Shown in pieces: positions 1 to 8,950 of a stretch of DNA of 64,000 nucleotides (positions are counted from its first letter, which is position 1; each line of letters starts with the position of its first letter). The position numbers and the translations under genes are program-made. The DNA is from JACRCG01 sp964524835 (GTDB lineage Bacteria > Desulfobacterota > Desulfuromonadia > Geobacterales > Pseudopelobacteraceae). The notes beneath the pieces are model-generated. The model saw nothing but the letters and a program-made list of their open reading frames with translations. It ran no database searches and was not told the origin of the DNA. Location of the stretch: NCBI GenBank assembly GCA_964524835.1, contig CAZGEG010000009.1, positions 1 to 64,000 on the forward strand, written 5' to 3'.

Positions 1-57
1 CTACCACAGCTGATTCGATGGAGCTTGCGCTCCACGCGCCCTGCCAGGCGCACAACA

Positions 58-91
58 AAACAGGGCCGCATCATCGGATGCGGCCCTGTTT
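58..91 (-). terminator. Intrinsic terminator after the cytochrome c gene
   Basis: A perfect 14-bp stem (58-71 with 78-91) closes a 6-base loop. Read on the minus strand it is followed by a T-rich run, which fits rho-independent termination of the cytochrome gene that ends at 138. Bases 1-57 hold nothing I can recognise. Confidence 0.8.
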
Positions 92-137
92 CTGTTTCAT
101 GCGCCTTAACCGGCAGCCTGTCCGCACTTGCCGCCGG

Positions 138-587
138 TCAGTACTTGGCCATAATGCCGTTCAATTCCTCTTTGGAGGTATCCGGGAAGCGTTTCAGGGA
201 CCAGTTCCCGATCCAGGCCTTGAACTGTCCCAGATTCTTCTGGCGCTCCTCCTCCGTGGCCCCCAGATGCTGGTACATATTGCCCGGTTTGCCGTCCTTG
301 GCGCCCTTTCCGTCGTCGAGCCGCCTCATCATCGCTCCGGTATTGGGCCAGCCGACAAATGATACCAAGTGGCTGTAGGTGTCCATCCTCATTGCCAGCC
401 CCTTGGCTAGCCATGTATCCTTTTCCTTCTTGAACTGCTGATACTCCGGGGCCGAATCAGGGCCGTGACAGGCAAGACACTGTTTTTCCACGATCCCTTT
501 GATGCTGCCGCTCCAGGTTGTCTCCTGGGCATGTACCGCCGATGTCGCCAGAACGGTGAAACCGATTGTTACAATAATTTTTTTCAT
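138..587 (-). CDS. Periplasmic monoheme c-type cytochrome
   Basis: The 149-residue product starts with a clean signal peptide (Lys-Lys, hydrophobic core, cleavage near A20 after VHA). It has a single heme-binding motif CLACH at residues 37-41, so it is predicted to be a soluble periplasmic cytochrome c carrying one covalent heme. The rest is charged and has no further CXXCH. Such small cytochromes are abundant in Geobacter and relatives, where they shuttle electrons in the periplasm; the partner here cannot be told from context. An AGGAAAAACGGAC stretch precedes the ATG. The gene stands alone, with its own terminator downstream. Confidence 0.85.
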   Translation of the reverse strand: MKKIIVTIGFTVLATSAVHAQETTWSGSIKGIVEKQCLACHGPDSAPEYQQFKKEKDTWLAKGLAMRMDTYSHLVSFVGWPNTGAMMRRLDDGKGAKDGKPGNMYQHLGATEEERQKNLGQFKAWIGNWSLKRFPDTSKEELNGIMAKY

Positions 588-762
588 GTCCGTTTTTCCT
601 TTTGAATGTAGTCATGCCCTCGGGCATGCAGTGAATTATATCGTTCTCTTTAACACCTTCCTGATGCTTGATTATTTCGGGGCTGGCAAGGGATGAGGCG
701 GCGTGCCGTCAGAAGAACTCGGGAAGGTATGCATCATCATGAAGTCGAAGTTTCTGATCCGG

Positions 763-1074
763 TCAGCACGATTTGGTACCTGCTGCGTTGTGTACGATCA
801 GCAGACAGTTCAGGCAGTCCCGCAGCGTGCAGACACCGCACGAGTGATGCATGAAAACCGGAATATTGTTGAGTTTGGCGGCACTCATCGCTTCATTTTT
901 CACCCGGTGCGATACCTTGTTGGTGAATATCACCACTGCATCGGCTTTTTTCAGCTTTGCGCCCATGTTGTTTACTGATCTGGTAAAGACCCGCAGCTCA
1001 ATACCTGCACGTCCGGCTTCACCCAGGTAATGTTTCTCCAGTCTGTCCATTCCCCCGATCAATGCTATGCACAT
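763..1074 (-). CDS. DUF2325 domain protein
   Basis: This 103-residue protein begins MCIALIGGMDRLEKHY, the Rossmann-like N-terminus typical of DUF2325, and ends with a Cys-rich tail (HHSCGVCTLRDCLNC) that could bind metal. I chose the ATG at 1074 because AAGGAAAGGAG lies just upstream; an open frame extends further back but overlaps the preceding gene. It lies 58 bp downstream of the DUF3793 gene on the same strand, so the two are probably one transcript. DUF2325 has no established activity. The shared Fur-like box upstream suggests an iron-related role, which is inference. Confidence 0.75.
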   Translation of the reverse strand: MCIALIGGMDRLEKHYLGEAGRAGIELRVFTRSVNNMGAKLKKADAVVIFTNKVSHRVKNEAMSAAKLNNIPVFMHHSCGVCTLRDCLNCLLIVHNAAGTKSC

Positions 1075-1132
1075 ACAAGCTCCTTTCCTTGGATTTCGCA
1101 GAAACGTTTCCACGTGATACTGAAGTTTCTTA

Positions 1133-1828
1133 TCAATATCCCGGCAAAAAAAATGGATGCCTGGGGTTGTGCAGTTCAAGCGCCTCGTGATCTCCCGATG
1201 CCAGAACGGCACACATCCGTTGGCGGCAGCAGCGGAATTGTTCGGCCAGACCAAGGCTCCGTACCGGGTCTCCGTAGATTTTCCAGGGCCCCTGGCAGGC
1301 AAACGGGAGGTTGACCAGACCCATAAAGGCTGCCACATCCTTGGCGGGATAGCCGATGAAAAGGCCGATCTCGTGGGGGAAGGAATCATTCTTCCCAACG
1401 CGGCGACACAGCTCTTCCAGCAATGACTCACACGAAGCACCAGCTTCGTAACCGGCCTTGTGCAACAGAGCGCGAATTCCCGCATGGGAGAGGTGGCATT
1501 CAAGGTTGTTGTGGCTGTAGCAGAGCAGCAGAAGCGCCCGCTCCCTGTCCTGAAGCACGATGAAATCTAGGCCGTCAAGACGAGCGGCAAGTTCTTCGTG
1601 GTAACGCTGCCATAGCTGGTAGAGATTACGGCCGCAGGGACGGGTGCGATTCACCAGAGAGACCAGATTTGCCGGTTTCACCCCGGCCAGCAGCTCGGAA
1701 CACTCCAGCATCAGGTGCGCAGTCAGGCAGTCCAGCGGATTACTAAAGCGTTCAAGCATATGCGACTGAAAGGTCTGGGCAGATGACTTGATCGGTGCGA
1801 ACATTTTATTTGAAAAAGCCATTGCCAC
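1133..1828 (-). CDS. DUF3793 family protein
   Basis: The 231-residue product matches DUF3793 from memory: a C-rich N-terminal half, the CYSHNNLECHL segment, and the conserved EIGLFIGYPAKDVAAFMG stretch. No signal peptide or membrane segment is evident, so it is probably cytoplasmic. The family is uncharacterised; I recall it near ferrous-iron uptake genes and flavodoxins in anaerobes. It is first in a two-gene unit with the DUF2325 gene and has a Fur-like palindrome 20-38 bp upstream of its start codon, which supports control by iron. The start is followed by a second Met at codon 3, so MAF... is an alternative start. Confidence 0.8.
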   Translation of the reverse strand: MAMAFSNKMFAPIKSSAQTFQSHMLERFSNPLDCLTAHLMLECSELLAGVKPANLVSLVNRTRPCGRNLYQLWQRYHEELAARLDGLDFIVLQDRERALLLLCYSHNNLECHLSHAGIRALLHKAGYEAGASCESLLEELCRRVGKNDSFPHEIGLFIGYPAKDVAAFMGLVNLPFACQGPWKIYGDPVRSLGLAEQFRCCRQRMCAVLASGDHEALELHNPRHPFFLPGY

Positions 1829-1847
1829 TCCCCCCCACCAGTCTGTA

Positions 1848-1866
1848 ATTGATTTTCAGTATCAAT
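1848..1866 (-). promoter_or_regulatory. Candidate Fur box upstream of DUF3793/DUF2325
   Basis: ATTGATTTTCAGTATCAAT is an imperfect 19-bp palindrome. Its core matches the 7-1-7 Fur consensus TGATAAT-N-ATTATCA at 11 of 14 defined positions (1850-1864). It lies just upstream of the DUF3793 start. Match counted by eye. Confidence 0.55.
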
Positions 1867-2074
1867 ACAGGATAGCGGAAATGGTGTCAACATTTTTTTC
1901 GGGGGTGTTTTTGAAAGCGGCAGGAAATGCGGAAAACAGCTGAGAAGGTCATTCCTTACGGGCACGGTACTCCAGGTACGGGCGGCGCAGCTGACGACCG
2001 CCCCGCGGCCTGCCCGCCCCTGCCGACCGATGAACTGAGACAACAGTCTTAGAAACGGGCAACCCGCCCTCCCC

Positions 2075-3061
2075 TCACTGCACCTCAAGCGCGGGTTCTG
2101 CGAGCGCCGCCAGCTGTTCCCGCAATTCGAGAATATGCTCGCCCCAGTAACGGGTGGTGTTGAACCAGAAAAAGGTGTGCGGGAACAGCGGGTCCCCCCA
2201 GCGCCGGGCCAGCCAGGCGCTGTAATGCAGCATGCGCAGCGTGCGCAGCGGCTCGATCAGGCGCAGTTCCCGGGGGTCGAAATCATTGAACTCCCGGTAT
2301 CCCTCCAGCAGCGAATCCAGCTGGGCCAGCTGCCGGGGGCGTTCACCGGAAAACATCATCCAGAGGTCCTGTACGGCGGGCGCCATGCGGGCGTCATCAA
2401 AATCGACGAAATGGGGGGCGTTGTCGCGCCAGAGAATATTTCCGGCATGGCAGTCGCCGTGCGTCCTGATGATGCGGATCGGACCGACCTCGGCCAGGAT
2501 CGTGTCGATGGCTTCCAGCAGCTGCCCGGTCACGGCGCTGTAACTGGCGCGGTACTCATCGGGGATGAAGCGTTCCTCGATCAGGCGCACGCTGTTGGTG
2601 CCGAAACTCTGCCGGTCCAGGGTCGGCCGGTGAACGAACGGCTTCACCGCGCCGGCGCCGTGAATCCGTCCGAGCAGTCGGCCCAGGATTTTCAGATTGT
2701 CGAGATTGTCGAATTCCGGGGCATGCCCCCCCTGCCTTGGGTACAGGGCAAAGTGAAACCCGTCGTACTGCAGCAGGCTTTTCCCGTCAGTATTTTTGAG
2801 TGGTGCGACAATCGGCAGCTCATGCTCTATTAGCTCAAAGCAAAAACTGTGCTCCTCCAATAGCTGCGCTTCGCTCCACCGGTGCGGGCGGTAAAATTTG
2901 GCGATCAGCGGCTGGGAATCGTCGATACCGACCTGATAGACCCGGTTCTCATAGCTGTTGAGGGCAAATACGCGGCGATCGCAGGAAAAGCCACTGTTTT
3001 CCACTGCATCCATGACCCGGTCGGGGGTGAGTCGCTGAAACGGATGGGCACTCTCGGTCAT
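2075..3061 (-). CDS. srkA: Stress response kinase A (SrkA/YihE)
   Basis: A Ser/Thr protein kinase of the aminoglycoside-phosphotransferase fold. The catalytic loop HGDCHAGNIL is at residues 201-210 and the metal-binding FVDFDDA at 218-224. With the ATG at 3061 the protein is 328 residues, the length of E. coli SrkA; an upstream ATG would add eight residues but AGGAC lies at a suitable distance from the chosen one. In E. coli the kinase protects cells under stress and limits toxin-driven death; the same role here is by homology. It is transcribed divergently from rsgA across a 179-bp gap. Confidence 0.88.
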   Translation of the reverse strand: MTESAHPFQRLTPDRVMDAVENSGFSCDRRVFALNSYENRVYQVGIDDSQPLIAKFYRPHRWSEAQLLEEHSFCFELIEHELPIVAPLKNTDGKSLLQYDGFHFALYPRQGGHAPEFDNLDNLKILGRLLGRIHGAGAVKPFVHRPTLDRQSFGTNSVRLIEERFIPDEYRASYSAVTGQLLEAIDTILAEVGPIRIIRTHGDCHAGNILWRDNAPHFVDFDDARMAPAVQDLWMMFSGERPRQLAQLDSLLEGYREFNDFDPRELRLIEPLRTLRMLHYSAWLARRWGDPLFPHTFFWFNTTRYWGEHILELREQLAALAEPALEVQ

Positions 3062-3240
3062 GATGTACGTCCTATTGTACGGCAAAGTTCATTCGATATG
3101 GACAGTATGGCCTCATTCACCCGGCTGTGCTAGGTTATTGTCAGTTTGTATGCTAGAATTGCTTCCGGTTGTCAAGTTTTGGCGCCTACTCCGGCAGCCG
3201 CTGCCGGAACATTCCACTCAAGAAAACGGAACCCGATTCC

Positions 3241-4143
3241 ATGAGCAGTTTTACTCCCAACGGCCTGATAGTTGCCCATCACGGCATCTCGGTCGAGGTC
3301 TTGTTCGAGAACGGCCAGCGCCGGATGGTGCGGGTCAAGCGCAACTCCGGGCATGTGGTCGGGGACAACGTCGTGGTCACGGGCGAAGTCCTGAAACGCC
3401 TGCCGCGCCGGACCGAGCTGCAGCGTCGCGATGCCCGGGGGGGTGTCCACCTGGTAGGCGCAAACCTGGATGTCCTCGGCATCGTCGTCGCGCCGCTGTC
3501 GCCGGGCGGTTTTATCGACCGGGCGATAGTTGCCGCCCAATCGGCCCAGCTGCAGCCGTTCCTGGTCGTCAACAAATGCGATCTCGACGGCACGGCAGAA
3601 CTGCTGGAAGAGCTGAGACGGGTGTACGGCGGGTCGTTGCCGATATTTCCGATCAGCGCCGCCACGCGGAGCGGCCTCGGCCCGCTGGAGGAGTTTCTGA
3701 GCCAGGGGCATCGCGGCGCTTTTGTCGGCACGACCGGAGTCGGCAAGAGCTCCCTGTTGAACGCGCTCTGCCCGGATATAGATCTTAAGGTAGGGAGCCT
3801 CAGCGAGTACAAGGGGATGGGGCGGCACACCACGACCGTCTCCACGCTGCACGCCCTTGCGGGCGGCGGCGAACTGGTGGATACCCCCGGGTTTCGCGAT
3901 TTCGGGCTGGTTGATATAACGGTCGAAGAGCTGGCCGAATATTTCCCCGGTTTTGAAGCGCACCGGGATGTTTCCTGCAAATTCCGCAACTGCCGGCACC
4001 GCACCGAACCGGGATGTGCCGTGCTGTTGCTGGTCGAACAGGGGCGGATCCCGGCCGAGCGGTACACAACCTACATGGAAATCCTCAAAGAGGTAGAGAG
4101 TCTTCAGGCGGCCGCCCGCAGCAGGGACTGGAAAAACAATTGA
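3241..4143 (+). CDS. rsgA: Ribosome small-subunit-dependent GTPase A
   Basis: A circularly permuted GTPase of 300 residues acting in late 30S maturation. The motifs appear in the permuted order: G4 NKCD (111-114), G5 region (138-142), G1 GTTGVGKSS (163-171), then G3 DTPGF (214-218). An N-terminal OB-fold precedes them and a C-terminal Cys/His zinc cluster (CKFRNCRHRTEPGC) follows. I place the start at ATG 3241; the frame is open back to a TTG at 3169, but those 24 residues do not look like RsgA. The downstream gap holds an inverted repeat of heptamers. Confidence 0.93.
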   Translation: MSSFTPNGLIVAHHGISVEVLFENGQRRMVRVKRNSGHVVGDNVVVTGEVLKRLPRRTELQRRDARGGVHLVGANLDVLGIVVAPLSPGGFIDRAIVAAQSAQLQPFLVVNKCDLDGTAELLEELRRVYGGSLPIFPISAATRSGLGPLEEFLSQGHRGAFVGTTGVGKSSLLNALCPDIDLKVGSLSEYKGMGRHTTTVSTLHALAGGGELVDTPGFRDFGLVDITVEELAEYFPGFEAHRDVSCKFRNCRHRTEPGCAVLLLVEQGRIPAERYTTYMEILKEVESLQAAARSRDWKNN

Positions 4144-4156
4144 AAGACTGGTTGAA

Positions 4157-4244
4157 GACTGAAGGCTGAAGGTTGTGAGGAAATCGGTGCATTTTGCGAG
4201 GTATTATATTTTTAAAATCACCTTCAGCCCTCAGCCTTCAGCCT
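4157..4244. repeat. Heptamer-based inverted repeat
   Basis: Two tandem CTGAAGG heptamers (about 4159-4172) face the arm 4220-4241, built from the same heptamer in reverse, across an AT-rich spacer. The RNA would fold into an imperfect hairpin. It may act as a terminator for rsgA or be a dispersed intergenic repeat; it is not followed by a clear T-run. Confidence 0.5.
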
Positions 4245-4261
4245 AACCACCCGGAGTAGCC

Positions 4262-5908
4262 ATGATCAAAACCACCTATGTAATCGGCCACCGCAACCCG
4301 GACACCGACTCCATCGCCTCGGCGATCGGCTACGCCGCACTGAAGCAGCGGCAGGGGGACAACTCCGTTATCGCCGCCATGGCCGGCGCCCCCAACCCCC
4401 AGACCCGCTATATCCTCGACCGCCTCGAGATTCCGGATCCGCTCTTTCTGGCCGATGTGCACCCCAAAGTGCGCGACACCCTCAAGCGGCAGCCGGTGAC
4501 GGTTCATCGGCAGGCCTCAGCCTACGAGGCGCTGGAGCTGTTCAACAGGAGCGGCGTGCGGGTCCTGCCGGTGGTCGATGGCGATAACCGCCCCTGCGGC
4601 CTGCTCTCGCTGCTGCGGCTTTCGGAAAGCTACCTGCTTCCCAGCAAGGACAAACTCCGCCAGGTTACGACCAGCCTGCCGAGCCTAGCCAGAACACTCG
4701 CCGCCCCTTTTGAAGCCGGGTCATGCTCCGATACCCCGATTACCCTGAACCTGTTCATCGGGGCGATGCGGGAGGAATCATTCAGCAGCATGATCGACGG
4801 CTATGATCCACGGGAATTGCTGATCATGACCGGCAACCGCCGCACTATCCAGCTGGCCGCCATTGAACGGGGCGTACGGGTACTGGTCGTAACCGGCGGG
4901 CATCGACCGGAGGACGGGTTGATGGGGCTGGCCCGGGAACAGGGTGTAACGGTGCTGCTGACACCCCACGACACCGCCACTGCCGCCTGGCTGGCACGGC
5001 TCTCCACGCCGGTCGCCCACCTCGCCGAGCAGGAGTTTACCGGCATCGGCGTCGACAAATCACTTGCCACCCTGCGGCAGAAACTACTGGGAACCAACGT
5101 GTCGGCCGTACTGGCACTGGAAGGTGATGGAACCCTGGCCGGCGTCGCGACCAAGTCATCCCTCCTCGCGCCACTCCCCTACAACCTGATCCTGGTGGAT
5201 CACAACGAACTGGGACAGGCGGTGCCGGGCGCCGAGCTGGTAGAAATCGCCGAAGTCATCGACCACCACAAGCTCGGCAACGGCCACTCCAGCGCCCCGA
5301 TCTCCTTTATCACCTCGCCGGTCGGCAGCACCTGCACCCTGGTGGCGAGGCGCTACCGGGAATGCGGCATGGAGCCGGAGGGGCAGCTTGCCGCCCTGCT
5401 CCTGTCCGGCATCCTCTCCGACACGGTGATCCTCAAATCACCCACCACGACCGCTGCCGACCACGAGATGGTGGCCTGGCTTGAAGGTGTTTCCGGCCTC
5501 GTCGCCGTCGATTTCGGCCGCGATATATTTGCCGCCAGCAGCTCCCTGAAAAACTACGGCTCGGCCGAGCGGGTAGTGGCTGCCGACTTCAAGCTCTTTA
5601 CCCACGAAAAATACAGTATCGGCCTCGGGCAGGTCGAGGTGATCGGTTTCGACGAGTTCTACGGCATGAAGGAGGATTTGCTGGCTGCCCTGGCGGAGAT
5701 CAAACGACGCGACAATCTCTTCATCGCCGGACTGATGGTGACCGATATCACCTCCGAAACAACGCTCTTTCTGGTAGAGGGACATACCCGCATCGCCCAT
5801 GTCATGGAATACCCGCAGCTGGAGCCGCACCTGTATGAGCTGAAGAACGTCATGTCCCGCAAGAAGCAGATGGTGCCGCATCTGCTGAAAATCCTGGCCA
5901 GGGTCTGA
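4262..5908 (+). CDS. Manganese-dependent inorganic pyrophosphatase with CBS/DRTGG insert
   Basis: A family II (DHH) pyrophosphatase, which hydrolyses PPi to phosphate. The N-terminus has the metal site GHRNPDTDS (9-17). A CBS motif follows at about 78-127, a DRTGG-like region at 140-250 and a second CBS at about 257-305; the DHH core then resumes with VDHNE (about 311) and IDHHK (about 337), and a DHHA2 domain closes the protein. At 548 residues it has the length of regulatory CBS-pyrophosphatases, which are controlled by adenine nucleotides. The gene ends 3 bp before the CHAD gene, so the two are probably co-transcribed, linking PPi turnover with polyphosphate. Confidence 0.88.
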   Translation: MIKTTYVIGHRNPDTDSIASAIGYAALKQRQGDNSVIAAMAGAPNPQTRYILDRLEIPDPLFLADVHPKVRDTLKRQPVTVHRQASAYEALELFNRSGVRVLPVVDGDNRPCGLLSLLRLSESYLLPSKDKLRQVTTSLPSLARTLAAPFEAGSCSDTPITLNLFIGAMREESFSSMIDGYDPRELLIMTGNRRTIQLAAIERGVRVLVVTGGHRPEDGLMGLAREQGVTVLLTPHDTATAAWLARLSTPVAHLAEQEFTGIGVDKSLATLRQKLLGTNVSAVLALEGDGTLAGVATKSSLLAPLPYNLILVDHNELGQAVPGAELVEIAEVIDHHKLGNGHSSAPISFITSPVGSTCTLVARRYRECGMEPEGQLAALLLSGILSDTVILKSPTTTAADHEMVAWLEGVSGLVAVDFGRDIFAASSSLKNYGSAERVVAADFKLFTHEKYSIGLGQVEVIGFDEFYGMKEDLLAALAEIKRRDNLFIAGLMVTDITSETTLFLVEGHTRIAHVMEYPQLEPHLYELKNVMSRKKQMVPHLLKILARV

Positions 5909-5911
5909 CCG

Positions 5912-6745
5912 ATGGAGCCGGCGGAGATCCTGGAGCGGTCACGGGGGGTCATGCTCGCTCAGTGGCGTGAATTGCTGCGGTTGAGGGTTGAAGTCCTGAA
6001 AACCTCAGACCTTGAGGCCATCCATGACCTGAGGGTGGCATCCCGCCGCTTCCGGGCCGCGGTGGGTCTGTTTGAACCGTGGATACCGCCGAAGAGAGCC
6101 GCGCTGCTGAAAAAACGCAGCAGGAAACTGACGAGGATGCTGGGCGGTCTGCGCAATATCGATGAAGCGATCCTTTTCTTCCGGCAGCATACCCCGGCCG
6201 GCTGCGGCGGAGGATACCAGATCTGCCGCATTCTTGCGGAGATGCGCCCCGGAGAGTTGGCGCGGATTAAAAAGGGGCTCAAATTATTTGACGCTCGCGG
6301 TCTCGCCCGGACCGTGCGGAAAGCGGCGGCCGGTATGGAGGGAGCGCGGGGTACGGACATCCTGCCGGCCTATTTCTCCGACACCGGACTCAGGCTCTTT
6401 CAGCCGATACACGACCTTCTCCCTCTGGCGACTTCCCGCGAACGGAGCGGGTCCCGCCACCTCCTCCGGATAGCCATCAAGAAATGGCGCTACTTCTTCG
6501 AAATCGCCGCGCCGGTACTGGGGCATGATTACAGCTCGATATTGGGTCTGCTCAAGGAATACCAGACCATTCTGGGGCGCATGAATGACGTTGCGGAGTT
6601 CGGCGCGCTCTGCGGCAGACTGGCACTATCCCGGCACGAGCGCCGATTTGTCGAAGCGACCCTGCAGGTCGAGGACGAGCTGCTGCTGCAGAAACTTGCT
6701 GAGCTTATCAAGCAGAAACCGTTGGCCTATACCTTCCCGTTTTGA
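5912..6745 (+). CDS. CHAD domain protein
   Basis: A 277-residue helical protein rich in Arg, Lys and His, with the CHAD signature HDLRVASRRFRAAVGLFEPW at about residues 35-54 and a second basic repeat near KKWRYFFE. CHAD domains bind polyphosphate granules through basic residues. No signal peptide or adenylate cyclase/CYTH domain is fused. It follows the pyrophosphatase gene by 3 bp, and the pairing suggests a shared role in phosphate or polyphosphate handling (inference). Confidence 0.85.
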   Translation: MEPAEILERSRGVMLAQWRELLRLRVEVLKTSDLEAIHDLRVASRRFRAAVGLFEPWIPPKRAALLKKRSRKLTRMLGGLRNIDEAILFFRQHTPAGCGGGYQICRILAEMRPGELARIKKGLKLFDARGLARTVRKAAAGMEGARGTDILPAYFSDTGLRLFQPIHDLLPLATSRERSGSRHLLRIAIKKWRYFFEIAAPVLGHDYSSILGLLKEYQTILGRMNDVAEFGALCGRLALSRHERRFVEATLQVEDELLLQKLAELIKQKPLAYTFPF

Positions 6746-6767
6746 AAGCTGATCAACATGCAAGTGA

Positions 6768-6796
6768 TTGTTTGCCTTATGACATTCAGATATACT
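6768..6796 (+). promoter_or_regulatory. Candidate sigma70 promoter for ovoA
   Basis: TTGTTT (6768-6773) and TATACT (6791-6796) are separated by 17 bp. The nonamer ATTCAGATA occurs twice here, overlapping and following the -10. The start codon is at 6833, preceded by AGGAGG. Confidence 0.55.
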
Positions 6797-6832
6797 CTAT
6801 TCAGATAGTCACACACAGGCAGGAGGCATCTC

Positions 6833-8950
6833 ATGGATCTGCGCAATACACGCACCACCATCCTTTCCCATGGCGACCCGGAACGGAAGCGGGCCGAGAT
6901 CCTGGAATATTTCCACGCCACCTTCGACATCGACGAAAAACTCTACGACACGCTCCGCTACGACGACACGTTTTACCTCCGCGCCGACCGGCTGCGCCAC
7001 CCGCTGATCTTCTATTTCGGCCACACCGCCACCTTCTATATCAACAAACTGACGGTGGCAAAGGTCATCGACAAACGCATCAATCCCCGCTTCGAATCTA
7101 TGTTTGCCGTCGGGGTGGACGAGATGTCCTGGGACGACCTGAATGAAGCCCATTACGACTGGCCGACCCGCGGAGAGGTCAAGGAGTACCGCGACCAGGT
7201 TCGCAAGCTGGTGGACGGGCTGATCCGCACCCTGCCGCTGACCCTCCCGATCACCTGGGAAGAGCCGTTCTGGGGGATCATGATGGGGATCGAACACCAG
7301 CGCATCCACCTGGAAACCTCCTCGGTGCTGATCCGCCAGCTCCCGCTCGAGCAAGTGCAGCAGCTCCCCTTGTGGGATATCTGCCCTGCCGCGGGTGAAC
7401 CGCCCGCCAACCGGCTCCTGGATGTGGCGGGGGGGACGGTTACGCTCGGCAAGGGGAAAGACCACCCGCTCTACGGCTGGGACAACGAGTACGGCACACA
7501 CTCTGCAATCGTGGCCGGCTTCAAGGCCGCACAGTTTCTGACCTCCAACCGGGAATTCCTGGCGTTCGTTGAAGAAGGCGGTTATCACGATCAGCAGTGG
7601 TGGACGGAGGAAGGATGGCACTGGCGCGAGTTCAGGCAGGCCGGGCATCCCCTGTTCTGGATCAAGGGGAGTGAGGGGTGGAAGCTGCGCACGATGGCCA
7701 GCGAGATCGAGATGCCCTGGAACTGGCCGGTGGAGGTCAACTATCTCGAAGCCAAGGCCTTCTGCAACTGGAAGTCGGCCGGAAGCGGGAAGCCGATCCG
7801 GCTGCCGAGCGAAGACGAGTGGAACCGGCTGCGGGACGTGTGCAACATTCCCGACCAGCCGTACTGGGACAGGGCGCCGGGCAACATCAACCTGGAGTGG
7901 TGGGCTTCCTCCTGCCCGATCGACCGCTTCAGGACCGGCGACTTCTTCGACGTGCTCGGCAACGCCTGGCAGTGGACCGAAACCCCGATCTACCCGTTCC
8001 ACGGCTTCGAAATCCACCCCTGGTACGACGACTTCTCCACCCCGACGTTCGACACCCGCCACAACCTGATCAAGGGAGGATCCTGGATCTCGACCGGCAA
8101 CGAGGCGACGCGGGATTCCCGTTATGCCTTCCGGCGCCACTTTTTCCAGCACGCCGGATTCCGCTACGTGGAAAGTTCCGCGCCGATCGTCATCCACGAT
8201 GACCGGTACGAAAGCGATGCCCTGACGGCCCAGTACTGCGACGCCCACTACGGCCCCGGGCACTTCGGCGTCGCCAATTTTCCGGCGGCCGCCGCGAAAA
8301 TCTGCCTGGAGCAGATGCAGGGACGTTCCATGGGACACGCCCTCGATCTGGGGTGCGCCCTGGGGAGGGCGTCTTTCGAGCTGGCGCAGGGCGGTTTTGC
8401 ACGGGTGACCGGGCTGGACTTCTCCACCCGCTTTTTCCGCTTGGCCGCACGGATGCAGGAGGAGGGCTCCCTGCGCTATACGCTGCCGGAAGAGGGGGAG
8501 ATCGTTTCGTTTCACGAGATTACCCTGGCGGAGCTGGGACTGGAGGGGATCCGCGACCGGGTGCAGTTTTTCCAGGGCGACGCCTGCAACCTGCCGGAGA
8601 AGTTCAGCGGCTACGACCTGGTGCTGGCCGCCAACCTGATCGACCGGCTCTACTCGCCGCGCAAATTTCTCGCCACCATACACGAGCGGATGAATCCGGA
8701 CGGACTGCTGGTGATCACCTCCCCTTATACCTGGCTGGAGGAGTACACCAAAAAAGAGGAGTGGCTGGGGGGGTACCGCGAAGCGGGCGAACCGGTCTGG
8801 TCGCTGGATGGCCTGAAGGAGGCGCTGGCGCCGCATTTCCGCCTGCTGGGCGAGCCGCGCGACGTGCCGTTCGTAATTCGCGAGACGCGGAGAAAATTCC
8901 AGCATACCGTGGCAGAGCTGACGGTGTGGGAATTGAGGGAAGGAAAATGA
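6833..8950 (+). CDS. ovoA: OvoA: 5-histidylcysteine sulfoxide synthase with methyltransferase domain
   Basis: A 705-residue bifunctional enzyme of ovothiol A synthesis. The N-terminal DinB-like domain carries the iron-binding HX3HXE motif as HQRIHLE (155-161). The middle is a formylglycine-generating-enzyme-like sulfoxide synthase domain (for example GNAWQWTETP, GGSW and FRRHFFQHAGFRYV). The C-terminal third is a class I SAM methyltransferase (LDLGCALGRASFELA) expected to methylate the 4-mercaptohistidine product. The first step joins cysteine to histidine with O2, so the enzyme implies contact with oxygen. AGGAGG lies upstream of the ATG. The stop codon overlaps the start of the next gene. 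Confidence 0.92.
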   Translation: MDLRNTRTTILSHGDPERKRAEILEYFHATFDIDEKLYDTLRYDDTFYLRADRLRHPLIFYFGHTATFYINKLTVAKVIDKRINPRFESMFAVGVDEMSWDDLNEAHYDWPTRGEVKEYRDQVRKLVDGLIRTLPLTLPITWEEPFWGIMMGIEHQRIHLETSSVLIRQLPLEQVQQLPLWDICPAAGEPPANRLLDVAGGTVTLGKGKDHPLYGWDNEYGTHSAIVAGFKAAQFLTSNREFLAFVEEGGYHDQQWWTEEGWHWREFRQAGHPLFWIKGSEGWKLRTMASEIEMPWNWPVEVNYLEAKAFCNWKSAGSGKPIRLPSEDEWNRLRDVCNIPDQPYWDRAPGNINLEWWASSCPIDRFRTGDFFDVLGNAWQWTETPIYPFHGFEIHPWYDDFSTPTFDTRHNLIKGGSWISTGNEATRDSRYAFRRHFFQHAGFRYVESSAPIVIHDDRYESDALTAQYCDAHYGPGHFGVANFPAAAAKICLEQMQGRSMGHALDLGCALGRASFELAQGGFARVTGLDFSTRFFRLAARMQEEGSLRYTLPEEGEIVSFHEITLAELGLEGIRDRVQFFQGDACNLPEKFSGYDLVLAANLIDRLYSPRKFLATIHERMNPDGLLVITSPYTWLEEYTKKEEWLGGYREAGEPVWSLDGLKEALAPHFRLLGEPRDVPFVIRETRRKFQHTVAELTVWELREGK

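Noticed and set aside
703..978. 91-codon plus-strand frame
   Set aside because: It is antisense to the DUF2325 gene, which has a good start and family signature.
6809..8905. 698-codon open frame on the minus strand
   Set aside because: It is antisense to ovoA, whose domains and motifs are clear. The frame is open only because of high GC and codon bias.
8353..8946. Long in-frame extension upstream of the dioxygenase
   Set aside because: It lies inside the ovoA methyltransferase domain in another frame; the ATG at 8947 gives the expected family N-terminus.
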